Positions 23,773-34,561 of a DNA stretch of 64,000 nucleotides are shown piece by piece. Position 1 is the first letter of the stretch, and the number at the start of each line of letters is the position of its first letter. The notes under the pieces are model-generated. The model saw only the letters and a program-made list of their open reading frames with translations. It was not told the origin of the DNA and did no database searches. Source of the DNA: Annona cherimola (taxonomy: Eukaryota; Streptophyta; Magnoliopsida; Magnoliales; Annonaceae); assembly GCA_030490835.1 (NCBI GenBank), contig CM059971.1:24359817-24423816 (forward strand), in the 5' to 3' direction. The position numbers and the translations under genes were made by a program.

Positions 23773-24044
23773 GGGGACATTTGGTAATCGGGTGTGGGAA
23801 ATGTGGGAAGGAAATGGTGGGAGCACAGGTATCGAGGCACCTCATTAATCAATCAATCATCATATTTTTTCACTTTTACCCATATATTTTAATCATTTTC
23901 TCTATCAACTACCTTCCAACAAACCTATTTATTTCAACTTTACCCCTATCATTTCATATCAATCACACAATTTCTAAAATATTCCATTTTCTATTCCCAC
24001 CAAATACCACATTTTCCACAACTTTTACATCCCTAAACGTCCCC
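23773..24044. mobile_element. PIF/Harbinger-type MITE (copy A)
   Basis: 272 bp flanked by TAA (23770-23772 and 24045-24047). Ends GGGGACATTTGG... and ...CTAAACGTCCCC form a clear terminal inverted repeat. Interior is homologous to the MITE at 15305-15562. An open frame (23754-24047) spans it but is a chance product. Confidence 0.85.
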
Positions 24045-24758
24045 TAAGTTCAGCTACAAGGCAGCCAAATTTTGTTTGGCTAATTTTAGAACTATTTAGT
24101 ATGGGTGCATTGGAATCATTCAAACTTGAAAAACAATGCTTTTCACCTACCAGAATTTGGCATGAAATAGCAATTGCTTTAAACTTGAAATACAATGCAT
24201 TGGCAACAACTGCCTTCTTAAGCTCTCAAAGTCATAACCATTTTCTCAACACTAGTTGAAACAATCATTTTTAAAAAAAAAATTCACTCTACATCTCATT
24301 GAACCAATTGGATTCGCAAGCCGATGGCATGATTCTAAACCCCCCACAATCTAAGATTAGAATTTTTACATCATTCATCGAAATAAAAATCAGTTGGGCT
24401 AATGTAGTTGCCTACAATGTTTTGGGAGGTCCTGGAATTGATAGTTGACAAAGTAATTTATTTTTATAGTATTTCAACTATAGCTTGAATTGAGTTGAAT
24501 GAAGATTAAAAGGAAAAGCACTAAACCAACAACTTCAATCAAGAAAGAACCGACCTAGAGGAATAGAAAACCAAAAACCTTAAGATGAAATGCTCAAGCT
24601 CTTTTTCTTTCCCTTAATCCCAAAATTAAGCGAAGTTAAATCACGGTAATCGAACTTCATCTTCACGACATTCGAGCACTTTCAGCTAAGAAGAAATTTG
24701 CAAGGGAGATAATGAATGTGACATCGATAGCTTGATAACCCTCATGCCAATATGCCAT

Positions 24759-26783
24759 TCATTTGATGCTCGGCCTATCTTCCCACCTAATGCTCAATGC
24801 AAGATCTGCAAATACACACATTTTTTAGTCATACTCAAGAAAAGAACCAACAGCTACAACTAAACATTGGAAAATTGGTTGTTTTTTCCTCTCCTGCAAA
24901 ATGATAATAACTTTTCATGATCATTTTTAAAAAAAATCCCAAAATCAAACAGGGACATTTACATACCTGGTGTCCTACGCAAATGCCCAACATTTTCTTA
25001 TGCATGGAATCTAATCTCTTAAGCAGTGGCATGAGCTTGCAGATCCAACAAAATCTGATATACAACTCTTTTATATAAATTGCACACATCCACACAGCAT
25101 TTGAATAAATACAAGGCGGACTTATGTGGCCACATGAATCAAATAGCTGTAACAAAAAAAATTAGACGAGCAAATTATTAAAAACATTTTTAAACAAGTT
25201 GACTGTACAGATCCTTCCTATTTCTAACATATGGATTCCCACATGCTGAAAGCCTAGCCCATTTAAATGGCTGACTTGCAAGGCCAACAAATGCTCATAA
25301 AAACCATAATCTAATTTGCCTATGTGCAGAGCTACAAAAATGGCAGTGAAACGACCAACGAGTCTTAAAAAAACAAACCATAAGCAATTTAACACATCAG
25401 ATGTCGAATGTCAAAACTTCCTACTAAACCATCATAGTTTACAGGTGTAGCGAATGATTCCATGCTTATTGTTGTCAAACTCCACTATGCCATTCAAGAT
25501 GCAATTTAACTAACGGTCACCAGCAAAAGATCAAATATTAGAGATGCTCATTGGTATGATAGATCTAAAATTCTTCCTTTTGTTATCGACCTAAACTGAA
25601 TGGAGAAGAAATTTAAATTATTTGAGAATAGAATTTCTGAACTCCGAATTAACCTATGCTATCCATTGATATGCACTACAGACAAATTAAAACCAAAGGA
25701 CTTGACACATACCAAAGGACATTAGGAGTGCAACTTGGGCTCATGAAACTTGGGTTCACCTCGACCCTAACTCTAACCCTAACTCTATTTGTAAAATCTA
25801 AATCCTAACCCTATTTTTGAAAATCAAGTTCGAGTTGAGTTTCAGGTTAGGATTTATGTTGATAAATTTACATTTTATTTAAAAGTGATAAGTTTAGAAT
25901 TTCATATGAATAAATAATAATAACAAATCAGGTACGTAAACATAATAATATATAATCAAATTACATTTTTTTTTTAAAATAGTAATACAAAGAATATTTT
26001 AAGAAAAAAATTAACATCAAAAATAAGATAAATGAAGAAAATTAATGAGTGTAAATGTAAATGATAGAAATAAAAATAAATATAAATGAAAATAATATAC
26101 TTTATTTATAATAAAATTATAATATATCAAACATGTATTCAAATATAAATATAATAGCATAAAATACGAAGAATATAAAGAAATTTTTTTAAATAGTATG
26201 TATATTATATATTTTATAATAAAAATAAAAGGGAAGATCAGGCTTGGGTTCTTCGGATTCGAGTTCACTTGAACCCTAACCCTATCATATTTACAAATTA
26301 GGTTCATCGGGCTCGGGTTCTACGGGTTCAGGTTACGAAAAAGCAAGTTTCAACACCATTGAAAATTGGGTTCGGCGGGCCGGTTTCGGATTCAACCCGG
26401 CCTAAGTTGCACCCCTAAAGGACATGACACATACCAAAAGACAACACAAAAGCAACACCAAATACATTTATTAAATTGCACCAAAAGAATGGCGCCTAAC
26501 TTGCATGGTCACGTCTAATTGGAATATTATCAATATAGACCATGTTTGCTGAAACTTGTTAAATTAAATTACGATACCATCATTACAAACCAAATTTTAT
26601 GAAACTTGCTCAACTGAATTGAGATTATCAACATACTTCTTGAAAGCTGTTGAAATTAACTAAAATATAAAATTAGAGTGCTTTACATCTGTAGATGGAA
26701 TGGAAATTGTTCCATGGTTGGTGTGCTCATGTGTGATGTGGAGAGTGTAGCAGATTTATCAAAGCTTTTAGCAGGACATGGAC
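24759..26783 (-). other. Exon-like segments of an unidentified gene (copy A)
   Basis: Three minus-strand segments have canonical splice neighbours. (i) 26687-26783: 97 bp, after CTTGCAG, before GTAAAG, reading PCPAKSFDKSATLSTSHMS. (ii) 24967-25146: exactly 60 codons in phase, after GTTACAG, before GTATGT, reading LFDSCGHISPPCIYSN and LLKRLDSMHKKMLG. (iii) 24759-24805: after TTTGCAG, reading ALSIRWEDRPSIK and a TGA stop, a plausible last exon. Composition is far from the low-complexity background. I do not recognise the protein. Gene order runs right to left, and a hAT MITE lies in the intron between (i) and (ii). It could be a real gene tail or a decaying pseudogene. Confidence 0.35.
25723..26417. 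mobile_element. Non-autonomous hAT element with 8-bp TSD (copy A)
   Basis: Perfect 8-bp duplication AAGGACAT at 25715-25722 and 26418-26425. Terminal inverted repeats: left TAGGAGTGCAACTTGGGC, right as read on minus TAGGGGTGCAACTTAGGC. 695 bp, no transposase. The subterminal parts carry CCCTAACTCTAACCC-like telomere-style words and repeated GGGTTCGGG words, so it is self-similar near both ends. TAGGGGTG ends with an 8-bp duplication are diagnostic of the hAT superfamily. Confidence 0.92.
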
Positions 26784-28989
26784 CTGCAAGCGAAATTTCA
26801 CATATGCTTTCAGATAAAAAGCCAAACAGTCAATGATTTTTGCCTAATTGAGTAAACACAATATCAGGCTTTGGAATTAGGAAGAGTCAAAGAGAAGGGT
26901 TTGGATGAACAACGAGTTATTGATGGTTTGAGTGTAGGAGAAGGTTTCTAGTGATTATGAACATCTATTTTCCAAGCAATGACCAGACAACCGATATTAT
27001 CACATTGAATCAAAAATGCCACCTGCATGGCTTTAGAAGTGTTATGCTTAAATGCTAATAAAAATGTCCTGATTAATGCTAGAGTGAGCAAGAATTGGTT
27101 CCAAGTTGCATTTGGGTGGTTTTTGATGCTTCTCTTAAACGGGGTCCAAGCATATGAGGAGGAACTAATGAGATCCCGGTGCCAAAATAGAGGACTAAAC
27201 TGATTTGATTACTATGAATTGGCAAATGATCCCTTACTGAGATGTTGTTTATCTTTAAATTCTAGAAATGAATGGAAAAATGCTTTAAGCTTAACTTCAG
27301 TAGGCTAATCCTCTTTATTGTGATCCTGTAATATATGGTCCCAAAAATAGTATATCCAATTTGGCAGCTTAAGTGGCAAGTTTGACTTGTTGACAGTTGA
27401 AGTTTTGACCCGTAGAAATTCATGGTGAAATTACTATTTTTAGAAAATAGTGGTAGAAGAGAAAATATTTTATTCTCCTCTTGTAGGTGGGCCCCATATT
27501 CCAACAAATCCACATGATTTTCCAAATATTCTCCCATTTAAATTTCTTTCCATTTCTATACATTTTTATTCGTGAGTAGGATTTGAGCAAAGGAGAGCTA
27601 GCTTTTGAAAGAAGGATTTTCGTTTGTGCAAGTAATGTAAGTAGATAGATTTTTATTTATTGAGAAATTTCATAGAAATTTATTTAGAGTTTCTTGTAAT
27701 TATAAACTTGAGAATTTTTGTGGTAATCTAAAATTTGTATGCATAGATTGTGTTAAATGGTGGGTTTAAGAATGAGATTTTTTTCAATATTGTTAAATCC
27801 ACAAATATTTAATATTAATTCTCAAATTAGATCTATGTTAACAAAATATATGAGCCTAATATAATTTTTCTGAAAAAGTCTGGGTGTATATTACTGCTGC
27901 ACCCAACATAGAAACGGAGGAGGAATCCGTGCTTTTTTCTTTTTTTGTTAATTTTATAAAAGTCCCTCAACAAATACAAAATTGTAGATGAGTTCAGTTG
28001 GGGAAAATTGCAAAAAAGAAAGCCTTTCCTTGGGTACTGGGCTTGATTTGACCAGCCTAGAAATTTTTTGGGCCTTATATCAACTGGATCATGACTAGTA
28101 GAAGTGGTCTAGCCTGGAGCCCAAATACAGGTGGACTAGGCCTGGAGAGTACATCCGAAGCTCCAGTGGACTTATTGAATCTAACAGAATAGTTTTGTCA
28201 AAGCCCAGGTAGACTCGAGCCCAACCAGAAGCCAGAGTAGGGTTAGCAGGCCTGTTCAGGAGTCGGCCCACAAGCCAAGGCCTGGCTGTGCCACATGGTG
28301 TGTTTTAAGTAGTCAAATATGTTTTCTTCGTATCTTTTGATCCTAAACTTTGACTTGGATGATCCAATAGTTTTTTTATATTTTTTGATATTCCAAATCT
28401 CCTAGATGGATTAGATTTGTCATCAGAGATCATGATGATAAAATTTTGGTGTGCGGCATTATGATAAGTGGTAATCACTATTTTGTAACCTACCTAATAT
28501 TCAATTTCACATGTTTATATGTTTGCTTAGTAGATGAATTAACTAAACTACATTTTGGGATAATTAGAAGAGTATATAGACATTGTCACATTTTAGATAA
28601 TTTAAAAACGCAAATATACTCATTATACGTTTTACTTTCAACTTACTAAATTTTACTCACTTTTAGTATTTTAAATTGTTCCACAAATAAATTTGTGGGT
28701 GGGTAATGATGGCTTTATCTATAGAGCATGCATTTTATTATTTATTTAAATTTTGAACTTGATTATGGATTATAATAAATTTAGATAACATTTACTAACA
28801 TTGGATTGTTTTGGTTTATCACTTTAATGCAAATTATTAAATTTTTCTTCCTTTTGTGCATGTATCATGATTTAAACTTGGCCTAACACATGATGGATCT
28901 TGGAAGATAACTTCCGAGCTCAAATCTAATTTGCAAATGCTGGTTTTAAGCTTGGGACATTAGAGACCTCTTTAGCGCTTTCATACACA
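26784..28989. other. Non-coding DNA between exon-like segments and the LINE (copy A)
   Basis: About 2.2 kb. 27440-27700 resembles a promoter/leader stretch (CTCTTGTAGGTGGGCC, then a GTAAGTAGATAGATTT that looks like a splice donor). 28020-28300 is less AT-rich, with repeated GGCCT/GCCCA words such as GAGCCCAAATACAGGTGG. I cannot assign either part to a known family. Equivalent in copy B: 55465-57670. Confidence 0.4.
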
Positions 28990-29117
28990 CTTAACTGCTA
29001 GAGACAGAAATTGCTAAGAAGTTCTCCCCGCATTTGCCCGATTGGCGACTGGGTCGTGCTCGGAGCAGGGTGGCGAGTGGTAGTAGGTTTGAGATGGAGA
29101 TTACAGTGTGAGCTCTG

Positions 29118-30287
29118 GTGGTGAGTGCAGGGGGAAGAAGCAAGTGTGCCTGTCAGTCGGAAGACCATAACGAACAAAGTGCAGCGGAGAGGATGAACCC
29201 ATATGAGGCGGACCTTCTTGGCAAGGAACTTCAAACCATGGCCATTTCAGCCGGCGAAATGAGGAAGATTCAACCATGTGAGAATGCGGCTATTCTATGC
29301 TTGATTTGGACATCGAAGACATACAACAGGGAGATGTTTAAGGCGATGATGAGAAAGCTGTGGAGAATAACAGGTCAATTTCACTTCGTTGAGATGGGAG
29401 ATAATCTGTTCAAGGTCACTTTTACAGTGCAGGCGGATAAGGAGAGAATTATGGCAGGTGGGCCGTGGCTATTCGACAGGCGTCTTATCCTCCTTCAAGA
29501 CCTCCGAGAAGAGACAGACTATTCCTAAGTGGTGCTTGTAAAAACTCCCAGATGGCTTCACATTTCTGGAATTCCTTACATTGTGGATAAAAACCAATTG
29601 GGGCAGAAAATTAGAAATTCTTTTGAGCATATGGATGAAGACGTGACAACGGAAATAGAAGTAAAGATCAAGGTAATGGTGGACTGCCGGGAACCACTGA
29701 GGAGGGGCGTGTTCATCCAGGTGGGAACTCAGCAACGAAGATGGGTGAGTTTCCAATATGAAAAATTGTCAATCTTCTACTACTACTGTGGTGTTTTGGG
29801 GCATGCATACAAGGACTGCCCAGTCCTCACATCGAAGGAGATGCAGCTGGTTGAAGTAGATATGTCGTATGGAAGCTGCTTGAGAGTGGGGGCAAGGCCT
29901 ATGAGACCGAGAACTGTGGCTGATCAGGGAAACAGGGTGCCGTCGACGAAGTACTTAGGGAATACAACACGGAAACAACAAGACAGTCAATCAAAGGATG
30001 CAATCCTATGGGAAGGTGGAGGAGATGGGCAAATACAAATGGAAGATTTCGAGGGTCGGAACTACATAGCGAGGACTGCTTTCTCTGAGCAAATAACGGC
30101 TTTCTCCAAGCAACCGACTGCCATCTCCGATCAGGTGCTACCTTCTGTGGGCCAACAGCAGGCGGTCCCCAATGACAGAGGAGAGGAGCGGGTAAATGCG
30201 GGTTCACTTTCCTCATCAACAAGGGCTGGCAACAGCGGGGACAGACACTGCAAGTGGCATGACTCCCAACGGATTGAAGGAACTTAA
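29118..30287 (+). pseudogene. LINE ORF1 pseudogene (DUF4283, zinc knuckle; copy A)
   Basis: One frame of about 390 codons, broken only by TAA at 29526-29528. The N-terminal half is the DUF4283 RNA-binding-like domain of plant LINEs (LIWTSKTYNREMFKAMMRKLW, KVTFTVQADKERIMAGGPW). The C-terminal part has PRWLHISGIP and a zf-CCHC_4 region, YEKLSIFYYYCGVLGHAYKDC. The first Cys of the usual C-X2-C-X4-H-X4-C is Tyr here, so the knuckle lacks a zinc ligand. Family role: nucleic-acid-binding chaperone of the LINE RNP. The tail is Gln/Ser/Gly-rich with no domain. Both copies share the stop and the lost Cys. Confidence 0.85.
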
Positions 30288-30802
30288 GGACTAATACTCA
30301 AGGGGGCAAACGTAGCTGCCTTTTCACCCACGAAAGCTAAGGGGAGGGTGTCAAGGGAGGGAACAGCAGTGCAATCAGTAGGGGAAGGGGTTTATTGGAT
30401 ACCACAGCCGGTGGGGCAGACCATCTAGCAGGAAGAGGAGGAAGAAGGGCTGCAGCATGAGGAGGAGAATAGGGGGGTTTCCTAATGAGTGGGGGAGAAG
30501 AATGGGGATCTTGACAAAGCTAAAGGGGAAGGAGACTAGGGGCGAATGGGGGTCAATCACCATCTTGTTGTAATGAAGTGGGGCTAAGTTTTCTACAAGG
30601 AGAGATACATGGCTGATTTGCTGCCCAAATGACCAAGGGGGAAAGGAAAACCTCAAACCCAACTGCTAATGGGGAGGGAAGGGCTACAAGGGAGTAGAGG
30701 ACGATGGAAGAAGAGGGCAAGGGGATTGGAAGATACTACTAACTATGGGCCAAGTGGAGGCACGGGGGGGGATCTGCTAAGAGAGGGATAGAGCTTGATC
30801 AA

Positions 30803-32533
30803 ATGGAACACCAGCACAACTTTAAAAGGATGAGGACAGAAGAGTTGAGCAAGATGGAAGAGGTGTGGTTGAGGTCCCCACCTAATATGGTTGTTTTAGC
30901 CTGGAATTGTTGTGGGCTTAGGAACTCATGTGCAATTCGGAGTCTCCTGGACTTGGTCAGGAAGCAAGCTCCCCATCTACTTTTCCTAAGTGAAATGAAG
31001 TGCACAACAAAGAAAATGGAGGGAATTAGACGAAACTGAAGTTCGATAGTTATTGTACCGTCGACCCTGATGAAAGGAGGGGGGGCTGGCCTTATTATGG
31101 AATAACGACTACCCAGCAAACATCAAAAGTTACTCTGCCCACCACATTGATGTTGTTATTCAGGACCCAAGATTCACAGGATTTTATGGTCATCTCGAGA
31201 CCCATTGTTGACACCGAAGTTGGTAAATTCTCAATCACTTGAGCGAACAGGACGACCGGCCATGGATTGTCATGGGGGATTCCAACGAGGTCATGGGCCC
31301 CATAGAATATATTAGTCAAAGGACCTGCTCCCAGGCTCGGATGGACAAATTTTGCGATGCTATATACAAATGCAACCTGATGGACCTTAGCTATGTGGGG
31401 GCAGCTATGACTTGGAGGAATAACAGGAGGGGAACTCAAAGGATAGAAGCCAGATTGGACAGGGGACTTTCCACACCCAGTTGGGTGACCCTATTTCCTT
31501 TGCAAGGGTCTTTCATTTATCGATTTCTACCTCTGACCATTGTCTGATTTTGATGGTCTTGGACACTAAGAAGGGAAAGCGAAAACCACCAAAGGAGTTC
31601 AGATATGAAACGTTCTGAGCAAGGCACAAAGAGGCACATCGAATTATTTATAATGTTTGGACGTTGGCACCACACATGGATATTCAACGGGGCGATCTCT
31701 TAGGCTGGAAGCTTAAGTCCTGCAGTAGTGCACTCTCTAGATGGAACCGACAAAGGAGAGGAAATCTCAGGCAAACTATCAACCGAAAGCAGAAGCAGCT
31801 CGCATCCTTATCCAATAATCACCCAACTGATCGAATGGATGAAGTAATGAAGAGGCTCAAACTCCAAATCAATCTCCTATTGGAAGATGAAAAACAACTG
31901 TGGAGACAACGCACTAAGACACACTGGCTCTAAAAGGGAGATAAAAACACGAGTTTTTTCCACCGTATGGCATCCAATAGAAGAAGGACCAACTAGATTG
32001 ATGCTCTATAAGACCCCAATGGACTATGGGTACGGGATCAAGAAAAACTCTAAGAAATGGCGATGGCACATTTCTTGAGTGTATTTTCCTCATTGGGTCT
32101 AAGGGAGGTTCCTTGGGTTAATGACCTCATTACCAGAAAAATTTTGGATCAGCAAAGGCAATCACTGACCAAAACACTGGATTTTGATGAGGTTGCGAAG
32201 GCGGTGAAATCTTTGAGCCCGACAAAAGCTCCGGGACCAGATGGGATGTCGGATGGGTTTTTCCAAGCACACTGGATGACGGTGGGACAGGATGTGTTCC
32301 ACTGGTGTAAACGGTTTATGGAGGAGCAAGACACAGCTACACAATGGAGTCATGTTTGGGACTTAAACTCCACCACCATCATATTGATCCCAAAAAGGTT
32401 CGAAGCTCAATGTTTATCCCATTTTAGACCCATAAGCTTATGTAATGTTGCCTATAAGATTTTAGCGAAGGTTTTCGCAAATCGCCTCAAGACATCACTC
32501 CAGGACATCATCAGCGAGTAACAAAGTGCATTT
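30803..32533 (+). pseudogene. LINE ORF2 pseudogene: endonuclease and partial RT (copy A)
   Basis: Domain order is visible across several frames. APE-type endonuclease: VLAWNCCGLRN near 30893, LFLSEMKC near 30978, WIVMGDSNEVMGP near 31264 (the GD(F/S)NE motif) and RIEARLDRGLSTPSW near 31440. Connector: RWNRQRRGNLRQ and GDKNTSFFHR. RT start: SPTKAPGPDGMS near 32217, TTIILIPK and HFRPISLCNVAYKILAKVFANRLK up to about 32500, then QSAF and the copia LTR. Breaks: stops at 31037, 31616 (after YETF, where Trp is usual), 31931 and 32519, and frameshifts, one in a G-run at about 31077. The RT catalytic YADD region is absent. Confidence 0.85.
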
Positions 32534-34279
32534 TGTTGGTCCCGAGTTAATGGCAAAACCCAAGAGGGGAGGGGTGAATTGGGTATTAAAAAATTTATAA
32601 CTTAAACAGAAACTTAACCCCGGATTAATCCAGTCCCCTTAATGAAGAATCGAAATGGAAAGCAATATAATGTAGAGAGCAGATAAATAAATCAAACACA
32701 CAAGATTTTTATAGTGGTTCGGGCAACCTCCCTACTCCACTCTTCCAAGCTCACACTCCTTGTGACTTGGGTTCCACTATTGTATTCTCTCAATACAATT
32801 AGAGTCACTGCTCTCTTCTAGATTCTAGCTCTATGGGGCATATAACACACTGCTCAAGTAGGTGATGAGTCTCACTCCAATCACACACTACTTAGCATAC
32901 ACTTGATCCTAGTTCCTCAAACTAGATCAAGTTCAATCACAAATAAATGAAACAACAAAGAAATCTACACTTTACAGATGTGTAGCAACAATTAGGCGCA
33001 GAGAAGAACTTGAAGAGTTGGCTTTGAAGATTCTGAAATGAAGCTCTTGCAGTTTGAAGTAGAGTTCTTCTTCTTTGAGTGGCTTGATCTCTTTTGAGCT
33101 CTTGAATGTAGTAGTTAAGCACACTTAATGATTCTCAGCTGCTTCCCTCGTCCACCATAAATGCTATTTATAATTTTGGAGGGAATCCGAACGTTAGGGG
33201 GTAGGTGGCGCGCATTTAATGCGCCAACGTTCGAATAAATTCCGACCGTTGCGACCCAAGTCGCATGTGGAGTCGACTTCGGATGCGACTTCACCCAAGT
33301 CGCAGATGGAGTCGACTTCGGGTGTGACTTCGCTTCACCGTCGCAACTTCAAGTTTCAGTCAGGGTCGACTTGGTCATCAACTTGACCCAAGTCGCAGGT
33401 GAAGTCGACTTCGAGTGCGACTTCACCTTGTCAGGTTCCAAGTCTAAGTCTTGAGTCGACTTTGGCTTCCGACTTCAACTCAAGTCGATCATGGAGTCGA
33501 CTTGGGTTGCGACTTGACTTGGTCTTTGCAAAATACGCTTTGTTCTTCATTTGATCTTCCTCTATCTTGCTTGGCTTGTTTCCTTGATGATTCTGAGTTT
33601 TGAATCATGCGCCTTGCTTTGCATTTGACTCAGTTGGTCTTTAAGACTTGATAGACTTGATTTGATCTTGAATATGCATTCCAGCTTATCTTCTGAAAAA
33701 TCGCCTCTGTCCGATCGAAGTCGATGTCGGAGTCGACTTCTGCTGCGACTTCACCTCAAGTCGCACGTGGAGTCGACTTGGGGTGCGACTTCGGCACTTC
33801 GTGTTCTGAGCTTCAACTCTGGACAATTTTTGTCATCTGAAGTCGATGTCGAGGTCGACTTCGTTTGCGACTTGGATACCCAAGTCTCAGGTGGAGTCGA
33901 CTTGGCCTGCGACTTCACTTGCTCTTCTCCCGTTTTCAACTCTGGACAGTTTTTCATGTTTGAAGTCGATAGCGAGGTCGACTTCGTTTGCGACTTGGCT
34001 TCTCAAGTCGTATGTGGAGTCGACTTGGGATGCGACTTCACCTGTAAGTTGGTTTTGCCTTTGAGGTTCTTTCTCAAGTTGATAGTTAAGTCGACTTTGG
34101 GATCGACTTCACTCTAAGTCGAAGTCCAAGTCGACTTGGGGATCGACTTGGCTACTTAAGTTCCTTAAGACAAGTGGAAAATTCATTAGTCCTTTAAATA
34201 TACTCAAGTTAGTTATTGTTAATCATCAAAACTTAATCTTTGGTCAATTTTACTTTGTTTTGAAGTATTGTTTCCAACA
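32534..34279 (-). mobile_element. 3' LTR of the SIRE-type copia element
   Basis: 1746 bp, TGTTGGTCCCGAG...TTTCCAACA, homologous to the solo LTR at 8899-10581. The left neighbour is LINE ORF2; the right neighbour ATCTCCCCCTTTTTGATG is the complement of a polypurine tract, so this is the 3' LTR of a minus-strand element. The first 0.84 kb belongs to the large duplication. The middle and right parts hold the GTCGAC palindrome array. Confidence 0.93.
33250..34155 (-). repeat. Two-level GTCGAC palindrome array in copia LTR
   Basis: Short units AAGTCGCA-n-GAGTCGACTT-n-TGCGACTT repeat from 33257 on. From 33717 they form a higher-order unit of about 122 bp whose start GAAGTCGATG(T/C)CG recurs near 33717, 33840 and 33962, with a weaker copy near 34077. 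Each 122-bp unit ends in TTCAACTCTGGACA. The sequence is unusually CpG-rich for this AT-rich region. Open frames here (33662-34117 plus, 33751-33957 minus) are artefacts of the repeat. Confidence 0.92.
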
Positions 34280-34296
34280 ATCTCCCCCTTTTTGAT
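34280..34296 (-). other. Polypurine tract of the copia element
   Basis: On the minus strand CATCAAAAAGGGGGAGAT immediately precedes the LTR end TGTTGG. It fixes the element's orientation and marks the plus-strand primer site. The following 34297-34561 is non-coding, AT-rich. Confidence 0.85.
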
Positions 34297-34561
34297 GATT
34301 GACAAAACTAAATTGAGCTTATACCTTTCAAGATGGATGCATTTAAGTATTCTTCGAAAACAGAGTATAAGCAATCATTCCATAACTTTCAAAACAGATT
34401 TTTAGCAATCATTCAATCCATATAAGCACATTTCAAACATAAGCAAGTTTCATATCATTCATGTTTTCAATTTACTATGTAAAGCAAAAGAAATGAAACT
34501 CCTAAATACAAACTACCCAAAAAAAATTCTACTCAATTGCTATTCTATCTCCCCCTTTTTG

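Larger units (their letters stand above)
28990..32533 (+). mobile_element. L1-type LINE, 3' end removed by copia insertion (copy A)
   Basis: ORF1 with DUF4283 and a CCHC-like knuckle, then ORF2 with endonuclease and the start of reverse transcriptase, all on plus. The element stops within the early RT domain exactly where the LTR TGTTGGTCCCGAG begins (32534), so the copia element inserted into it. The 5' edge is approximate, placed where composition changes near 28990. No poly(A) tail is visible because the 3' half lies beyond the inserted element, outside what can be seen. Confidence 0.85.
18067..33377 (+). repeat. Large direct duplication, copy A
   Basis: Nearly identical to 46717-61975. 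The offset is 28650 at the left end, 28651 after a 1-bp indel near 22620, and 28681 after a 31-bp indel at 24324/52975 and a compensating 1-bp indel near 24945. About thirty single-base differences were seen by eye, mostly transitions. The segment spans AT-rich DNA, a tandem array, two MITEs, exon-like segments, the LINE and the first 0.84 kb of the copia LTR. Copy A is followed by the rest of the copia element, so the period of the duplication equals 18067-46716. Confidence 0.95.

Noticed and set aside
25162..25395. 77-codon minus frame next to the exon-like segments
   Set aside because: Has a possible acceptor but no donor at a sensible place and ends in AT-rich sequence; not strong enough to add as an exon.
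25760..25800. CCCTAA-like run as an interstitial telomere
   Set aside because: Only a few imperfect units, wholly inside a MITE that has its own target duplication; too short to be a telomere relic.
26017..26307. 96-residue hydrophobic minus frame, also at 54698-54988
   Set aside because: Lies inside the hAT MITE in an AT-rich stretch; Phe/Leu/Tyr runs are a codon artefact, not a membrane protein.
33662..34117. 151-residue open frame rich in EVD and STW repeats
   Set aside because: Same cause as in the other LTR: the palindrome repeats contain few stop codons in any frame. No start context or domain.
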